Assembly: GCA_019155205.2 (NCBI GenBank)
Contig: JAHNZQ020000004.1
Coordinates: 1,096,135 to 1,160,134 of the forward strand
Reading direction: 5' to 3'
Length of the DNA: 64,000 nucleotides
Source of the DNA: Gracilaria vermiculophylla
Taxonomy: Eukaryota > Rhodophyta > Florideophyceae > Gracilariales > Gracilariaceae
Within the stretch, counting starts at the first letter, position 1. Every line of letters starts with the position of its first letter. Positions 23,106-32,925 of the stretch are shown here, one piece after another. A model generated the notes under the pieces. That model saw only the letters and a program-made list of their open reading frames with translations. It was not told where the DNA came from and ran no database searches. A program made the position numbers and the translations under genes.

Positions 23106-23663
23106 CTGTATTTATTACAGTGGCTCCTTAGAAAATATGGTTGTGTGGCTTTATAGTTTGTTATTCCTAAGCAAGACTCGTATTTTATATACTGAGCGAC
23201 GTGGTGCATAATTCGGCTCACATGCGCAACAGTATCCTTCAAAGACGGTAGAGTTTATGTTGATTTCAGTTAATTTGTGCGGGTAATTATTACAGTAGTG
23301 AGACCTTCAAAGGCAGGCTTTCGGCTTGATAATCAATCTGCCGGTCGAGCTCCACTTTTGGGGATATAAACCAAGCACCCTTGAGCTTTCACCATGTTTT
23401 CCGGTTGGAGACTTTCGTCGATCATTCTAAGGTTTCTAAGCCGCTGATCCCCAGGTCGCATCGTAGCAGCGCCTGTAGGAGCATTGTCCGCCCAGTGAAT
23501 CTCCTCCTCCCCATGGTATCTGCGGATCACGTGAAAGAATTCCCTCGGCTCGTGACAGCAAATACCGAAGACCACCTTCAGGAACTCGCGCTTTTGGAGT
23601 CAACCAGACCTCTTATTGGACGTTTTGCTCTACTATATCGAAAGGAGAACTGACTGTACCACA
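23106..23663 (+). repeat. Extra tandem LTR copy
   Basis: A further LTR of the same family follows head to tail with no gap. It starts TGTATTTATTACAGTGGCTCC, slightly longer than the TGTAGTACAGTGG start, and ends CTGTACCACA. It may be the edge of a second element or a by-product of unequal LTR recombination. Confidence 0.8.
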
Positions 23664-23723
23664 ACTGCCTGTTACTCTCACATGATCCCAACGACGCGAT
23701 TCAGCAATGTCACAAACCGTTTA

Positions 23724-24274
23724 TGTGGTACCGTAAGTTCCCTTTTTCAGGTAGTAGCGCACATAGTCCGTTAGGAGTTTTTATTGACTCCAAAGATGCG
23801 AGTTCCTGAAGGTGGTCTCCGGTATTCGCTGTCACGAGCCGAGGAAATTTGTTAAGGGGATCTGCAAACACCGAGCGGGTGGAGAGGTTTACTAGAGGGA
23901 CAATGCTCTAACAGGCGCTGCTACGATGTGACCTGAGAATCGGCGGCATAAAAACCGTAGAATGATCGACGAAAGTCTCCAGCCGGAAAAGTAGATGAAG
24001 GCGCACGGGTGCTTAGTTTACGTCCCCAAAGGTGAAGCTCGACCGGCAGATAAATTATCAAGCCAGGAGCCTGCTTTTGCAGGCCTCACTACTGCAGTAG
24101 TTACCCGCACAAAGTAACTAAAACAAACATAAAATCTATCGTCTGATGGATACTGTAGTGCATGTGGGTCAACTTATGCACCACGTGACTCAGTAATTAA
24201 AATACGTTTCTTGCTTAGAAATATCACCCAATAAAGCCACACCACCATATTTCCATAGGAGCCACTGTACTACA
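23724..24274 (-). repeat. Solo LTR copy, inverted
   Basis: The reverse complement of this stretch starts TGTAGTACAGTGGCTCC and ends CGGTACCACA, matching the family ends. Flanks GTTTA (23,719-23,723) and GTTAT (24,275-24,279) are similar but not identical, so they may be an eroded 5-bp target duplication. It is a probable solo LTR. Confidence 0.8.
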
Positions 24275-24840
24275 GTTATATGGAGTAAAGAAACTTAGAC
24301 TGGGCTTTTGTGACCCGATACATTCGTGCAAACAACTATTGGGTTAATGATTTTATGTGTTGAAAAACATCAAGTAGGGCACGTAACAGTATAAATTTTT
24401 GGCTAAAAGATTAATGGAATACGGCCGTTCTCAAGATGGCAGTGTACAAAAAAATGGAGTGCAACCCGACAAAGCCATTCTTGTCGTTTTTTGTGGGGCG
24501 GAGCTTTGAGTGAACACCAAGGATGCGTGGTGCGAACAGATTTTACAAGACGATTGTGAGTCATTGCGGTGCTGTATGCAGCAGTGCCTTTCTGGTTGTG
24601 CATGGGACTACGCCTCGATCATGTTGCCATCGAAACTTGTGGAACGGTTTCGTGGCTGGAAACCGGAAATCAACGAGGCCTAAAAAATCCTGTCGTCATC
24701 TGCGTCAACTCATAGAACGGCCCTTAGGACATTTCGAGCAGTAGAAGGAAAATATCAAATTAGCAAATATTTTCCTTTTTGCTGCCGAGAACGTCTCCCT
24801 CCGGTAAGACTTAAAGGCGAAATTTTACACCGGAGCAACA
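24275..24840. other. Gene-free AT-rich spacer
   Basis: Only short frames occur and none resembles a known protein. It separates the LTR cluster from the Tc1/mariner element. Confidence 0.45.
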
Positions 24841-25136
24841 TACAGACTGTTTCAAAAACATACGACATGCTGTGAAATCTCAAAAAACTACCAAATGTAT
24901 ACTGTACGCCTACAAAAACAGGTTTCAGAAAAAAGTAAAGTCAAAAAACCGTTTCAAAAACATATGATCAGCAATAACAAATCTTTACTGCGCGACGCTC
25001 AATAGTTTATTTTGCATTCTTTTTGATGTTTAACGCTAATGAAACGTTTTGGCATCAAATTGATGTACTTTTCCACAGTTGAAACTGTTATAGATTTCCA
25101 GCAATTTTTAATACAGTTTTTGAGTTCAAAAACTGT

Positions 25137-25922
25137 CTAAAAATGCCTTCCATGCGCATAAACCATCCTCGCCAGCAGTCGTCAAACGTTTTCAATTGGG
25201 TTAAAATCTGGTGCGCGCGCCGGTAACTCTAGAACAGATACTTCAGACTCCTGTAGCCAATTTTTGATTAAAGATGAAGTGTGTACAGGCGCAGTATCCT
25301 GTTGAAAAAAGAAAATTTCTTCATGAAAACATAAACCAAGCGGTAGAAAATAACTTTATAGAACTTCTTGATATTTTTACGCACTCATGTTTGTTCCAAT
25401 GAAGGCAATTTCCGTCAAACCTTTTTTAGAAATACCTGCCTAAACCATTACAGATCCTGCATCTAAATGCCTGGTATAAAATTCATGACGTTGTTTACGA
25501 AGATCGNNNNNNNNNNNNNNNNNNNNNNNNNNNNNNNNNNNNNNNNNNNNNNNNNNNNNNNNNNNNNNNNNNNNNNNNNNNNNNNNNNNNNNNNNNNNNN
25601 NNNNNNTAAGTTTGTGCTGTTTATCTGCCTCCATATATTTGATTTAGAAACGTTGAGATTAAGATTAATTTTTATTGTTTTTCACGATACTTTTCCATTG
25701 CACAGCTCCCTTTTTAATACCTCTCTTATCTACTGGTCTGAGCTTCTCTGGGCGTCCAGAAGATGATTTTAAGCACTATATAGTCGGGTTTTATAGAAAA
25801 GTAGCATTTGTGACCCTAGAACGCTTTAAGTTTTTAGCAATAGCACTGTAGGAATGTTTCTTGGCGTTTAACTTAACGATTTGAAGCTGTTCATGCTTGA
25901 AAAGTGGCGGGCGTCGAGCCAT
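25137..25922 (-). pseudogene. Tc1-like transposase, nonsense-broken
   Basis: The ATG at 25,922 opens MARRPPLFKHEQ followed by a helix-turn-helix-like segment (IAKNLKRS). The second DNA-binding part has GRPEKLRPVDKRGI near 25,760. After the N gap, one frame carries FFQQDTAPVHTS (second catalytic Asp) and LPARAPDFNPIEN (catalytic Glu), the DDE signature of Tc1 transposases. The frame is interrupted by several stops, including a TAG in the usual MVWAG segment and a TGA in the usual ENVWR segment. It would cut and paste the element at TA sites; this copy cannot. Confidence 0.8.
25507..25606. other. Assembly gap (100 N)
   Basis: Exactly 100 N bases interrupt the transposase frame. The true size is unknown; reading frames on either side cannot be joined. 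Confidence 0.99.
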
Positions 25923-26050
25923 TTTTATTATAAAGAAGACGGTGTACATATCTTTTTGAAACGATTCTACATAGACTATGTGCAAAATCTAGTCTACAGT
26001 ACAGTTTTGGCGCACTTTTGAGGGGTAATATGTTTTTGAAACGCACTGTA

Positions 26051-27653
26051 AGGGTGCAAATCAAAAGACTTTGTCTCAGAAATATGCCTCCGATGAGCAA
26101 AAAACTTACCACATGGCAGTCACCCGTTGGTGAAATCTCCCGCCAAAACTGGAACAAAACAGCAGTGCAACTATGTCCGCATTAAAAACGCGCCACTTTC
26201 AATCCCACTTTCCTTCAAAGACGGCATTGAAGATCACTCACTCGCCCATCTCCAATGACCCTTTTCCACAAGAGTATGTCTCAAAAGCCACAGCATGACC
26301 ACGCCTACCCTTGACTCGAGCACCACTCCAACCTCGTTAGAACCTCCGTTTCGCGCTCCAAAAAAGCCGAAAACCAGAGGGTTAAACCGATGAGGAGTTA
26401 ACGTTTAGAGGCAAACAGGAGAACGATCAAATTTACACTGACCAGTGGCAGTATGCCACGTTGATGCAACGTTTGCCTTTTTGCGCCTTCCCACCTGAAA
26501 CCGGTGGAGATGTGCTTAAACCGTGATGAGCAGCCTGGTATGAACATTACTTGATGGAAGCCGATGCCCGGCGACATCGCAAGCAATCGGAGTTTTGGCG
26601 CACCTTTTGCTTGCCCTCTACCGCTCACGGGTCGTTTTCTCAAGCCTTTCACTCTATGCATTGATCCTTTGCATTTAACCCTGGCAGTAATAACGATGAG
26701 ATGCCAACATGTAAACTGAAAAATGGAAAGAAAACTGCCGCAGCCTTTGCTCCGTTGGAACGTATGCATTATTTTCGTTTGCCAAAAGAATTGGTCGAAG
26801 TCAGATTTGGGATTTCTTAGCAGTTGAATGGCGTTGTAGGCAAGCATTAACCGTGGAATGAAACTTTGGCACGGAAAGAAAGGGTGCAAAGAAATGCATG
26901 ATCTCTTTGTGGTTCATTCTTGCACGAAGAATGTAAGGTATTTCTGGTGTCAGGTATGCTCCAGTGTGGAGCAGCAGATTTGATATGCTTCGTTTCTGAG
27001 CAACTCGAACTGTTCACAACCTGTTTTCTCTTTCCATGCTTTTATACATCTTGTTGCAGTGCTCAGTTCATTTTTGGTGCGGGACGCTTTCAGTTATTGC
27101 TGTTCTTTGTCATTTCTAATAGATTTACATGTCTTCATCAAGTCCTACAAGGTGCGTTGGGTCTTCATATTAGAGCACAAGCACTTAAAAATGTAAGTGA
27201 GAAGTTCTTCCTCGTGTTTACCATGTCTCCGTGAAATGAATCTTTGATCCGGTTGAAAATGTGACTTTTGCCCTGGGCTGCCGTCAGATTTACGACGGCA
27301 TCCTGAGAATTCGCTCCGACATTGAAATAATTTGCACAAAATTGCTGTCAGCCTTGTCAGCATTACATTACTACCGCGGACCAATTGACCAATCCCCAAT
27401 ACGAATGTATGACTATGACAACGCAGCACCGGCAAATACGTAAATCACCGAGTCACGTTGGATATTGGATTCCAGACTCGGTCATGGTTGTTAATTTGTA
27501 TTGCGTGCAAAGGGTGGATGTAAAGACCTGTCCCTGACTCATTATCTTCTCCAGGTCACCGCATCCGTTGATATCTGTACTTGACTCCCAGCCTTTTTTG
27601 AATTTGAGCTCTGCTCTTGCACCTGCCAACGTTCTGTCTCGTCTCACACCCCA
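26051..27653. other. Gene-free boundary between repeats and genes
   Basis: The minus frame at 26,398-26,889 (163 codons) has no recognisable motif and I do not call it a gene. The second half must hold the promoter and 5' leader of the JmjC gene that follows; no convincing TATA box was picked out. Confidence 0.4.
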
Positions 27654-30062
27654 ATGGAAATTCATACCGTCCAAGATGCACCAGTCATCCATCCCACCAT
27701 GGCGGAGATGGTCAACTTTGCAGAGCTCACCGCGCGAGCTTCAGATATGGCCATGCGCTACGGGGCCGTGCTTATCGAACCGCCTGCAGAATGGCGCCCC
27801 CCTCCCATGAGAATGCGTCCATCTTCTCGTTTTTTTGTGCGCACACAAGTTCTTCCAGAAGCCCCCTTCGTGGATCCCGACTTTATCCACAATCTATCAA
27901 CAAGTCAACATGAGGCAAAGCGTAGAAAGCGCCCATCGCACAATCACGATCAGAAATCATTCACCACTGCTCCACCGACGCATCCGATGGAGAGCAATCT
28001 ATCGCGGAATCCGATGCCTATCTCGAAACCATCATCATCGTCTTCCACAGAAATTGAGAAAACCCCAGATACAGCACATCCAGCCAAAAATTCCGTCGAA
28101 CCGGAACACGACGCGGGGCGTGTCTTTGACCAAAAAGAGAGAACATCCATAGCAAACCTTAACAATGAGAGAAAAGAATTTCCTGCACCTTGTGCTCAGA
28201 CGTGTCGTCTCGCTGGGGGAGGGAATGAACTTCAACGACTGACTGCAGTTGCGAACAAAAATGACTTCAAATTGGAGCAAATCGATGAACCCAAAGTGAT
28301 TGAAGTGGAGAATATCATTGAACAGGGATGTGTTGGATTACAGGACTCATCGATCAGGAAGCCAGTCCGTGCGTCACGAAAGCGAAAGTCTCCTAATTCC
28401 TCAATGCTTGTATTTAACCAGGACAACCAGGGCCGGTTGACCAAGCCTATTACCTTCAGCTATTCTGAAACTCCGATATCGCTTCATTCATACAAAAAAA
28501 GAGCACAAGTGAACATCGATGACCTACACCGAAAGTTATGTGTCGATAAGGAATGGTGCTCAGAGATTGATGAAACTGATGGCAAGTGGAAGAATGACGT
28601 TAAACGTCTGGAGGAGATTTTCTGGCATTCAATGAAAAAGGGTATAGACGGTAAGCCAATATGTGTAGACTATGGTGTTGATGTTGAAGCGGAAGGAGCG
28701 TTTGACACCCAGGACATGTCATACGCGGAGTGGTACGGGAGCCGAGAAAAACAGGCGATAGCGAACTCAAGGAATGCAGCAAAGAAGGACCCCCACGTTT
28801 TTCATCAGCCTGCGGAAAGGAACTGCCCTGTTGCCAGTCGTCATGTAGGAAACGTCAATGACGACAGCTTGTTGAGGCATCTTCCTAACATGCCAGGAAT
28901 CAACCATTCCATGTACTATGTAGGTCAGCTCTTCACCCGTTTTTGTTGGCACACAGAGGATGGCTTCTTGAACTCCATTTCATACCTGCACGAGGGGAGT
29001 GCAGAAAAAATATGGTATGCCATTCCTCCGCAGCACGCGGCGAAGTTTGAAGAATACGCGACTGCAAACGTATTTTCTCCTTCACTTGTTGAAGAGCAAG
29101 TTTCTGGACCAGCATTGTTAATGAACAAAACAACCATTTTTGACCCACAAGATATTGTACGTCGTGGAATACCCGTTTACCGTGTCACACATCGACCAAG
29201 AACGATTGTGGTTACAGCACCGCGGGCGTATCACGCAGGATTTAATTGCGGTTTCAACATTGCGGAGGCTGTCAATTTTGCCCATCCCACATGGTTTCCT
29301 TTGGGGCGAGAAGCTTCCAAACTTGCGCGAAGTGTTCTGAAGCCTCTGTGTATTCCATGGGAATATCTTTTATACCACGAAGCGAGAGCAATGCAAGCAT
29401 TACTACTTCCGCATGTTCGTACTGGGGAGATTTCTGAGCGGGTTCGAGCTCAAGCCGCAATTGTGGCTCGTGAGTTAGAACGAATCATGAGTGAAGGTGA
29501 AAGAACGATCTCAGAGTGTGCCAAAGAGCAAAATCTGCGGATCAAAATGATCACAGATATCAATGTGGTAGTCAAGAGTTGCCAGGTGGGTCCAGAGTAC
29601 GGACCCGGTGCTGGGATTGTGTGCACACTATGTGGGCATGCGTGCCATTTTTACGCTGAAGTATGTGGATGTTGCGAAGGAGGCGAAGAAGCTCGATGTC
29701 CTGATCATTTTGGTTCCTCGGCATTGTGTGACAAAAAGGGACACAGTTCCGTGTTAGTGCGAAGACATGATCCGGTCATGTTGCTCGACTTGCTTGACGA
29801 CCTTGAAGAAATCGGAGGCGTAGAAACAAACGCAGAAGAGCGTCTGAAACGGTTTAAAGGGTTTCTCCGGCCTTGGCAAACACCATTGCAGAAGTCTGGT
29901 TTATGTTTGCGGATAGATCTATTGCGCGCGATGAGTCGCGAATCTCCGAAAACGAAAAGAAAGAAAGATGGTACGAGTCGCGAAAGAAAGAAGAGATCAC
30001 GCTTAAGAGATGCAAAGCATGTGCATTTCAAAGCTGACAAATACGCTCAAGATGTGACATGA
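27654..30062 (+). CDS. JmjN-JmjC-C5HC2 histone lysine demethylase
   Basis: This 802-aa single-exon protein should be a nuclear Fe(II)/2-oxoglutarate oxygenase that removes methyl groups from histone lysines. JmjN spans about residues 9-51 (APVIHPTMAEMVNFAEL...YGAVLIEPPAEWRPP). A long polar linker follows, then JmjC at about 420-545 with GQLFTRFCWHTEDGF, the iron ligands H433 and E435, and H527 in AYHAGFNCG. A C5HC2 zinc finger (CTLCGHACHFYAEVCGCC) lies at about 657-690 and a basic C-tail ends the protein. The domain order without ARID or PHD resembles plant JMJ14-type/KDM5-related enzymes, which act on H3K4; the substrate is inferred. The start is the ATG that places JmjN at the N-terminus. 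Confidence 0.93.
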   Translation: MEIHTVQDAPVIHPTMAEMVNFAELTARASDMAMRYGAVLIEPPAEWRPPPMRMRPSSRFFVRTQVLPEAPFVDPDFIHNLSTSQHEAKRRKRPSHNHDQKSFTTAPPTHPMESNLSRNPMPISKPSSSSSTEIEKTPDTAHPAKNSVEPEHDAGRVFDQKERTSIANLNNERKEFPAPCAQTCRLAGGGNELQRLTAVANKNDFKLEQIDEPKVIEVENIIEQGCVGLQDSSIRKPVRASRKRKSPNSSMLVFNQDNQGRLTKPITFSYSETPISLHSYKKRAQVNIDDLHRKLCVDKEWCSEIDETDGKWKNDVKRLEEIFWHSMKKGIDGKPICVDYGVDVEAEGAFDTQDMSYAEWYGSREKQAIANSRNAAKKDPHVFHQPAERNCPVASRHVGNVNDDSLLRHLPNMPGINHSMYYVGQLFTRFCWHTEDGFLNSISYLHEGSAEKIWYAIPPQHAAKFEEYATANVFSPSLVEEQVSGPALLMNKTTIFDPQDIVRRGIPVYRVTHRPRTIVVTAPRAYHAGFNCGFNIAEAVNFAHPTWFPLGREASKLARSVLKPLCIPWEYLLYHEARAMQALLLPHVRTGEISERVRAQAAIVARELERIMSEGERTISECAKEQNLRIKMITDINVVVKSCQVGPEYGPGAGIVCTLCGHACHFYAEVCGCCEGGEEARCPDHFGSSALCDKKGHSSVLVRRHDPVMLLDLLDDLEEIGGVETNAEERLKRFKGFLRPWQTPLQKSGLCLRIDLLRAMSRESPKTKRKKDGTSRERKKRSRLRDAKHVHFKADKYAQDVT

Positions 30063-30285
30063 ATGTAAATATATGAGAAGGGATCGAGATGGAGTGAGCT
30101 GGGTTTCACCGAATGCCTACGCCGATTGGGTATCTTTTGTCTTTCTATTGGGATTTGAAGACAGTCATTGCACATAAAATAAGTTCGGTGAGAACAAGAC
30201 AAGGTAAAACTTTGAGCATATCCATGAAATAATCACACTAAAAGCTGGGCTGACTGTCACATGCGTCGATCTGGAACCTGGAACA

Positions 30286-30828
30286 TCAGAGATGCCACAC
30301 GTAACCCCCAACTTGCCAAGAACCCAAGTCCAGGTTTCCTACATCACATCCTAATCCCTGTTTGGGTATCTCAGTCAACTGATGAACAGGTGAATAACTT
30401 GTCCGAATAAGAATGCAAGAAGCAGCGTCTTTCTGCGGTAAGCCTGCGATACACAGCAATAGCTTGCGCAGCATGCATTCAGCTTGTTGCTGAACACCGT
30501 CAACTGAGAGCTGGGAAAAAATCTTTGTGAACGTTAGCTGGTATATTTCTACCAGTTTATCGCCTTCGGTAACAATAACTTGTACGGTTCCTTCTCTAAT
30601 CTTGCGTCCCTCTCTCACATCCCGGAGCCATGCAAAGAGACCATAGTGCTGCAAACTGCAATCGCGCCAATCGGGCATCACAAGCGCTGGAACGCTCCCA
30701 ACGCCAAAGCGAACGGTTCTGAAGCATTGTGCCGGAAGAAGTCCCCTGTCCTCGGCTATGGTGCAAAACCACGCCGTGAGGAAAGTTGTCGCGAGGTTGG
30801 CGCCCAACGATTCAGGCAAAGACGGCAT
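30286..30828 (-). CDS. HORMA-domain protein (Hop1/Mad2/Rev7 superfamily)
   Basis: The 180-aa product is almost only a HORMA domain. SLPESLGANLATTFLTAWFCTI matches helix A, then a gene-specific RGLLPAQCF segment where Hop1-type domains have a RG-FP motif, a predicted central helix (LFAWLRDVREG), and strand VQVIVTEGDKLVEIYQLTF, the typical W/Y-QF-F strand. HORMA proteins wrap around short closure peptides in meiotic axis assembly, the spindle checkpoint or translesion synthesis. The Y-L-F strand suggests the Hop1/HORMAD group, but length fits Mad2/Rev7; identity is open. The ATG at 30,828 is kept since the fold begins right after it. It is convergent with the JmjC gene, 223 bp apart. Extra exons downstream are possible. 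Confidence 0.65.
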   Translation of the reverse strand: MPSLPESLGANLATTFLTAWFCTIAEDRGLLPAQCFRTVRFGVGSVPALVMPDWRDCSLQHYGLFAWLRDVREGRKIREGTVQVIVTEGDKLVEIYQLTFTKIFSQLSVDGVQQQAECMLRKLLLCIAGLPQKDAASCILIRTSYSPVHQLTEIPKQGLGCDVGNLDLGSWQVGGYVWHL

Positions 30829-31050
30829 TGCGGTTCAGCAAAACGGGTGGTGATCTTTTCAGAACTGGTGACAGTTTATCAACATTGGTGAGTACACTAC
30901 TGCGCCTTCCAGAGTCTAAAAGGAATGAAGCGGAAAAAGGCGATCACGGAAACTTAGGGCGAGGCGTGAGGGAAGTTACTCTTCGAAATATGCTCGCAGC
31001 TTTACGAAACTCATTTTGTACACTGATCCTTTTTCTACGACATATGCAAA

Positions 31051-31653
31051 CTACAGAGTATATTCCACAAATGGACCATTTCTTTCGATTAAAGCGAAAC
31101 CTTTTGCATTCCGCACTCTTCTGAGTTCACTGAGGGACGGTCCGAAACGAACGCGGCTCCCTCTCTCTAATTCTTCAAAGCTCTGTACTCTCCTATATAT
31201 GGTGCTATCCTTCTCAACTCGCGGCCCTACTACTTTGACCAGCGGGGGCCCGAATGTAGACTTGGCCTGCATCTGATCATAAGCAATCACGCACTGCCTG
31301 ACATGAGAGGCCTCTCTCCGCTTGATTTCCTCAGCCAATGAGGGGTCGGCCTCGTCGGAGAACGTGTGAACAAAATCATCGCTATCGAGCGATACACTGC
31401 TGCTTGGCTTTGTGGGTGATGGGGAGTTGGATTTGGTACATGAAGAAGTGGAGAGTTCGCGATCGCCGCTGTACTTGGAACAGTTTTTGCGTTTGTAAGC
31501 CCCATCGGATAGAGGAAGATCTGCAGTGCTCGACAGATCGGAACGGTGAGGAGAGCGTAGCAAACGGCGTAGGATACCTCCATGGCGTCGGGCACGGGCG
31601 CTTGATGTCGATGAGGTGGAGACTGGCTCTATAGGTGAACCAAAGCATCCCAT
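31051..31653 (-). CDS. Small basic protein with MGCFGS start
   Basis: This 200-aa protein of unknown family starts from an ATG with an A-rich context (CGCAAAATGGG). The N-terminus MGCFGS fits N-myristoylation (Gly2, small residue at 6), and Cys3 could be palmitoylated, so membrane anchoring is likely. It continues with a Ser/Arg-rich disordered half (SSARARRHGGILRRLLRS) and a charged half with helical EEIKRREASHVRQCVIAY and a C-terminal RVRFGPSLSELRRVRNAKG segment. No catalytic motif is seen. The role is unknown; a peripheral membrane adaptor would fit. Upstream lies a GC-rich spacer shared with the divergent uvrB gene. Confidence 0.6.
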   Translation of the reverse strand: MGCFGSPIEPVSTSSTSSARARRHGGILRRLLRSPHRSDLSSTADLPLSDGAYKRKNCSKYSGDRELSTSSCTKSNSPSPTKPSSSVSLDSDDFVHTFSDEADPSLAEEIKRREASHVRQCVIAYDQMQAKSTFGPPLVKVVGPRVEKDSTIYRRVQSFEELERGSRVRFGPSLSELRRVRNAKGFALIERNGPFVEYTL

Positions 31654-32925
31654 TTTGCGAATAGTGGTTGACGTAGACTCTTGCGTTGAAAAGAACTAGA
31701 CGGGATGTCCCACGGCAGCGAATATCTTAGCGATAGCTTGGAGGAGAACGAGGGCACCGCAATGTGAGAAGGGTACTCCGAACAACAGCTGAGTGAATAG
31801 AGGGGGCGATAAAAAACCACAGCGGCACTGAGAGCGCAGGCTCTCGTCTCACGTCACCGAGCGGCATGATATGCAGTGGCGGTCAACATCTGCGTGCATG
31901 AAGCGTGACGGAGAGATGATACTTCGCCACGTCTGTCTAGCAGCGTTCGCCGACGGATCGCAATTGTGGCTGAGCGCGGAACACGTAGCGGTCTGATTGA
32001 GGTGCCGCGACGATAGCCATGGCGCCGTGCGTCAGGAGCGCGATGCGTATAGCGCTGACATTGCGCCGCGGATGGGCCGCGTCAGCACCGCGGGGACATG
32101 CCGACATGGGCGAGCACGGAAGCGTGATAAGTCCGCCGTGGGACAGCTCCACAACGCGGCGCACTGATTGGACAGCGACTGATAACAGGGGTGACGTGCG
32201 CGCAACTAAGGCACCCGACTGTAAATCGTGTGGCAGGTGACGAGGAATATAAGTCTGCAGTGTGATACGAATCCCACCCCAGGATTTCGAGTCGTGTGCA
32301 GGTATTGACAGTTACATCTGAAACAAGTTAATTCCACTCTTACCCCATTCCGTCTGGCATCACGGCGTTAGTATTGGCGCAAAAGCAACGGCGGTGGTGA
32401 TGGGACGAGATAGCATCAGAAAAGCGGCCCCCTTCGATTGCAGGCCGTCAGGGCGACTCAGCGCCCGAGACCAACGACCCAAGGCACCCAGTTGAACAGT
32501 TTTGCGATCCGTCGCTGTACGACCAATGGCCGCAACGGCCAGGCCGTTGCGCGGCGCAGGCTGCACAGCGGACCGCATCACAACGGGCCCTAGCACCTGC
32601 TGCCCCTCTCTCTAGCTAGCCTAGCTAGCTAGTCCGAGCAGGAAGCAAAATTAGATTCTGTAAACACCCGGCACACAGCTGTCAGTAACAACATCTCGTA
32701 CACGTGTGTACACGTTCGAGCAGTCTGGCCCGCCGTGATTGGGTTTGCATCTCACAAAACAGCCAATCACATGAATGAGCTTGTCGGTTGTGCACCGCGG
32801 GGCCTTGACGGCCCGCGATGCAACAGACTGTGCCAGTGCTCTCCTAACGATCTATTCTATGGAGCCGCCGCCCCACTTCGCTCGCAATCTCACCACACTG
32901 CTCGTCCCTCGTCCACTCCCACCCC
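31654..32925. other. GC-rich divergent intergenic region
   Basis: Short overlapping frames occur on both strands but none looks like a protein. CTAGCTAGCC/CTAGCTAGCTAG repeats near 32,610-32,632 form a small palindromic cluster. The region must hold promoters for the leftward MGC-start gene and the rightward uvrB. An ATG at 32,859 in another frame opens a Pro/Ser-rich stretch that could be an alternative first exon of uvrB. Confidence 0.45.

Larger units (their letters stand above)
24843..26048 (-). mobile_element. Tc1/mariner-type DNA transposon with IR/DR ends
   Basis: The element is bordered by TA duplications (24,841-24,842 and 26,049-26,050) and its ends read CAG inward from both sides. 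A GTTTCAAAAACATA core occurs twice near each end: 24,849-24,862 and 24,951-24,964 on the left, 25,949-25,962 (one mismatch) and 26,029-26,042 inverted on the right. This is the IR/DR arrangement known from Tc1 relatives such as Sleeping Beauty and Tc3-like elements. Length is about 1.2 kb including 100 N, normal for the family. The single transposase frame on the minus strand is broken. Confidence 0.85.

Noticed and set aside
26398..26889. 163-codon minus-strand ORF
   Set aside because: No recognisable motif; it lies in the repeat border and the coding signal is weak.
32605..32635. CTAGCTAG repeats as a regulatory element
   Set aside because: Short simple-sequence palindromes; no evidence for function beyond sequence simplicity.
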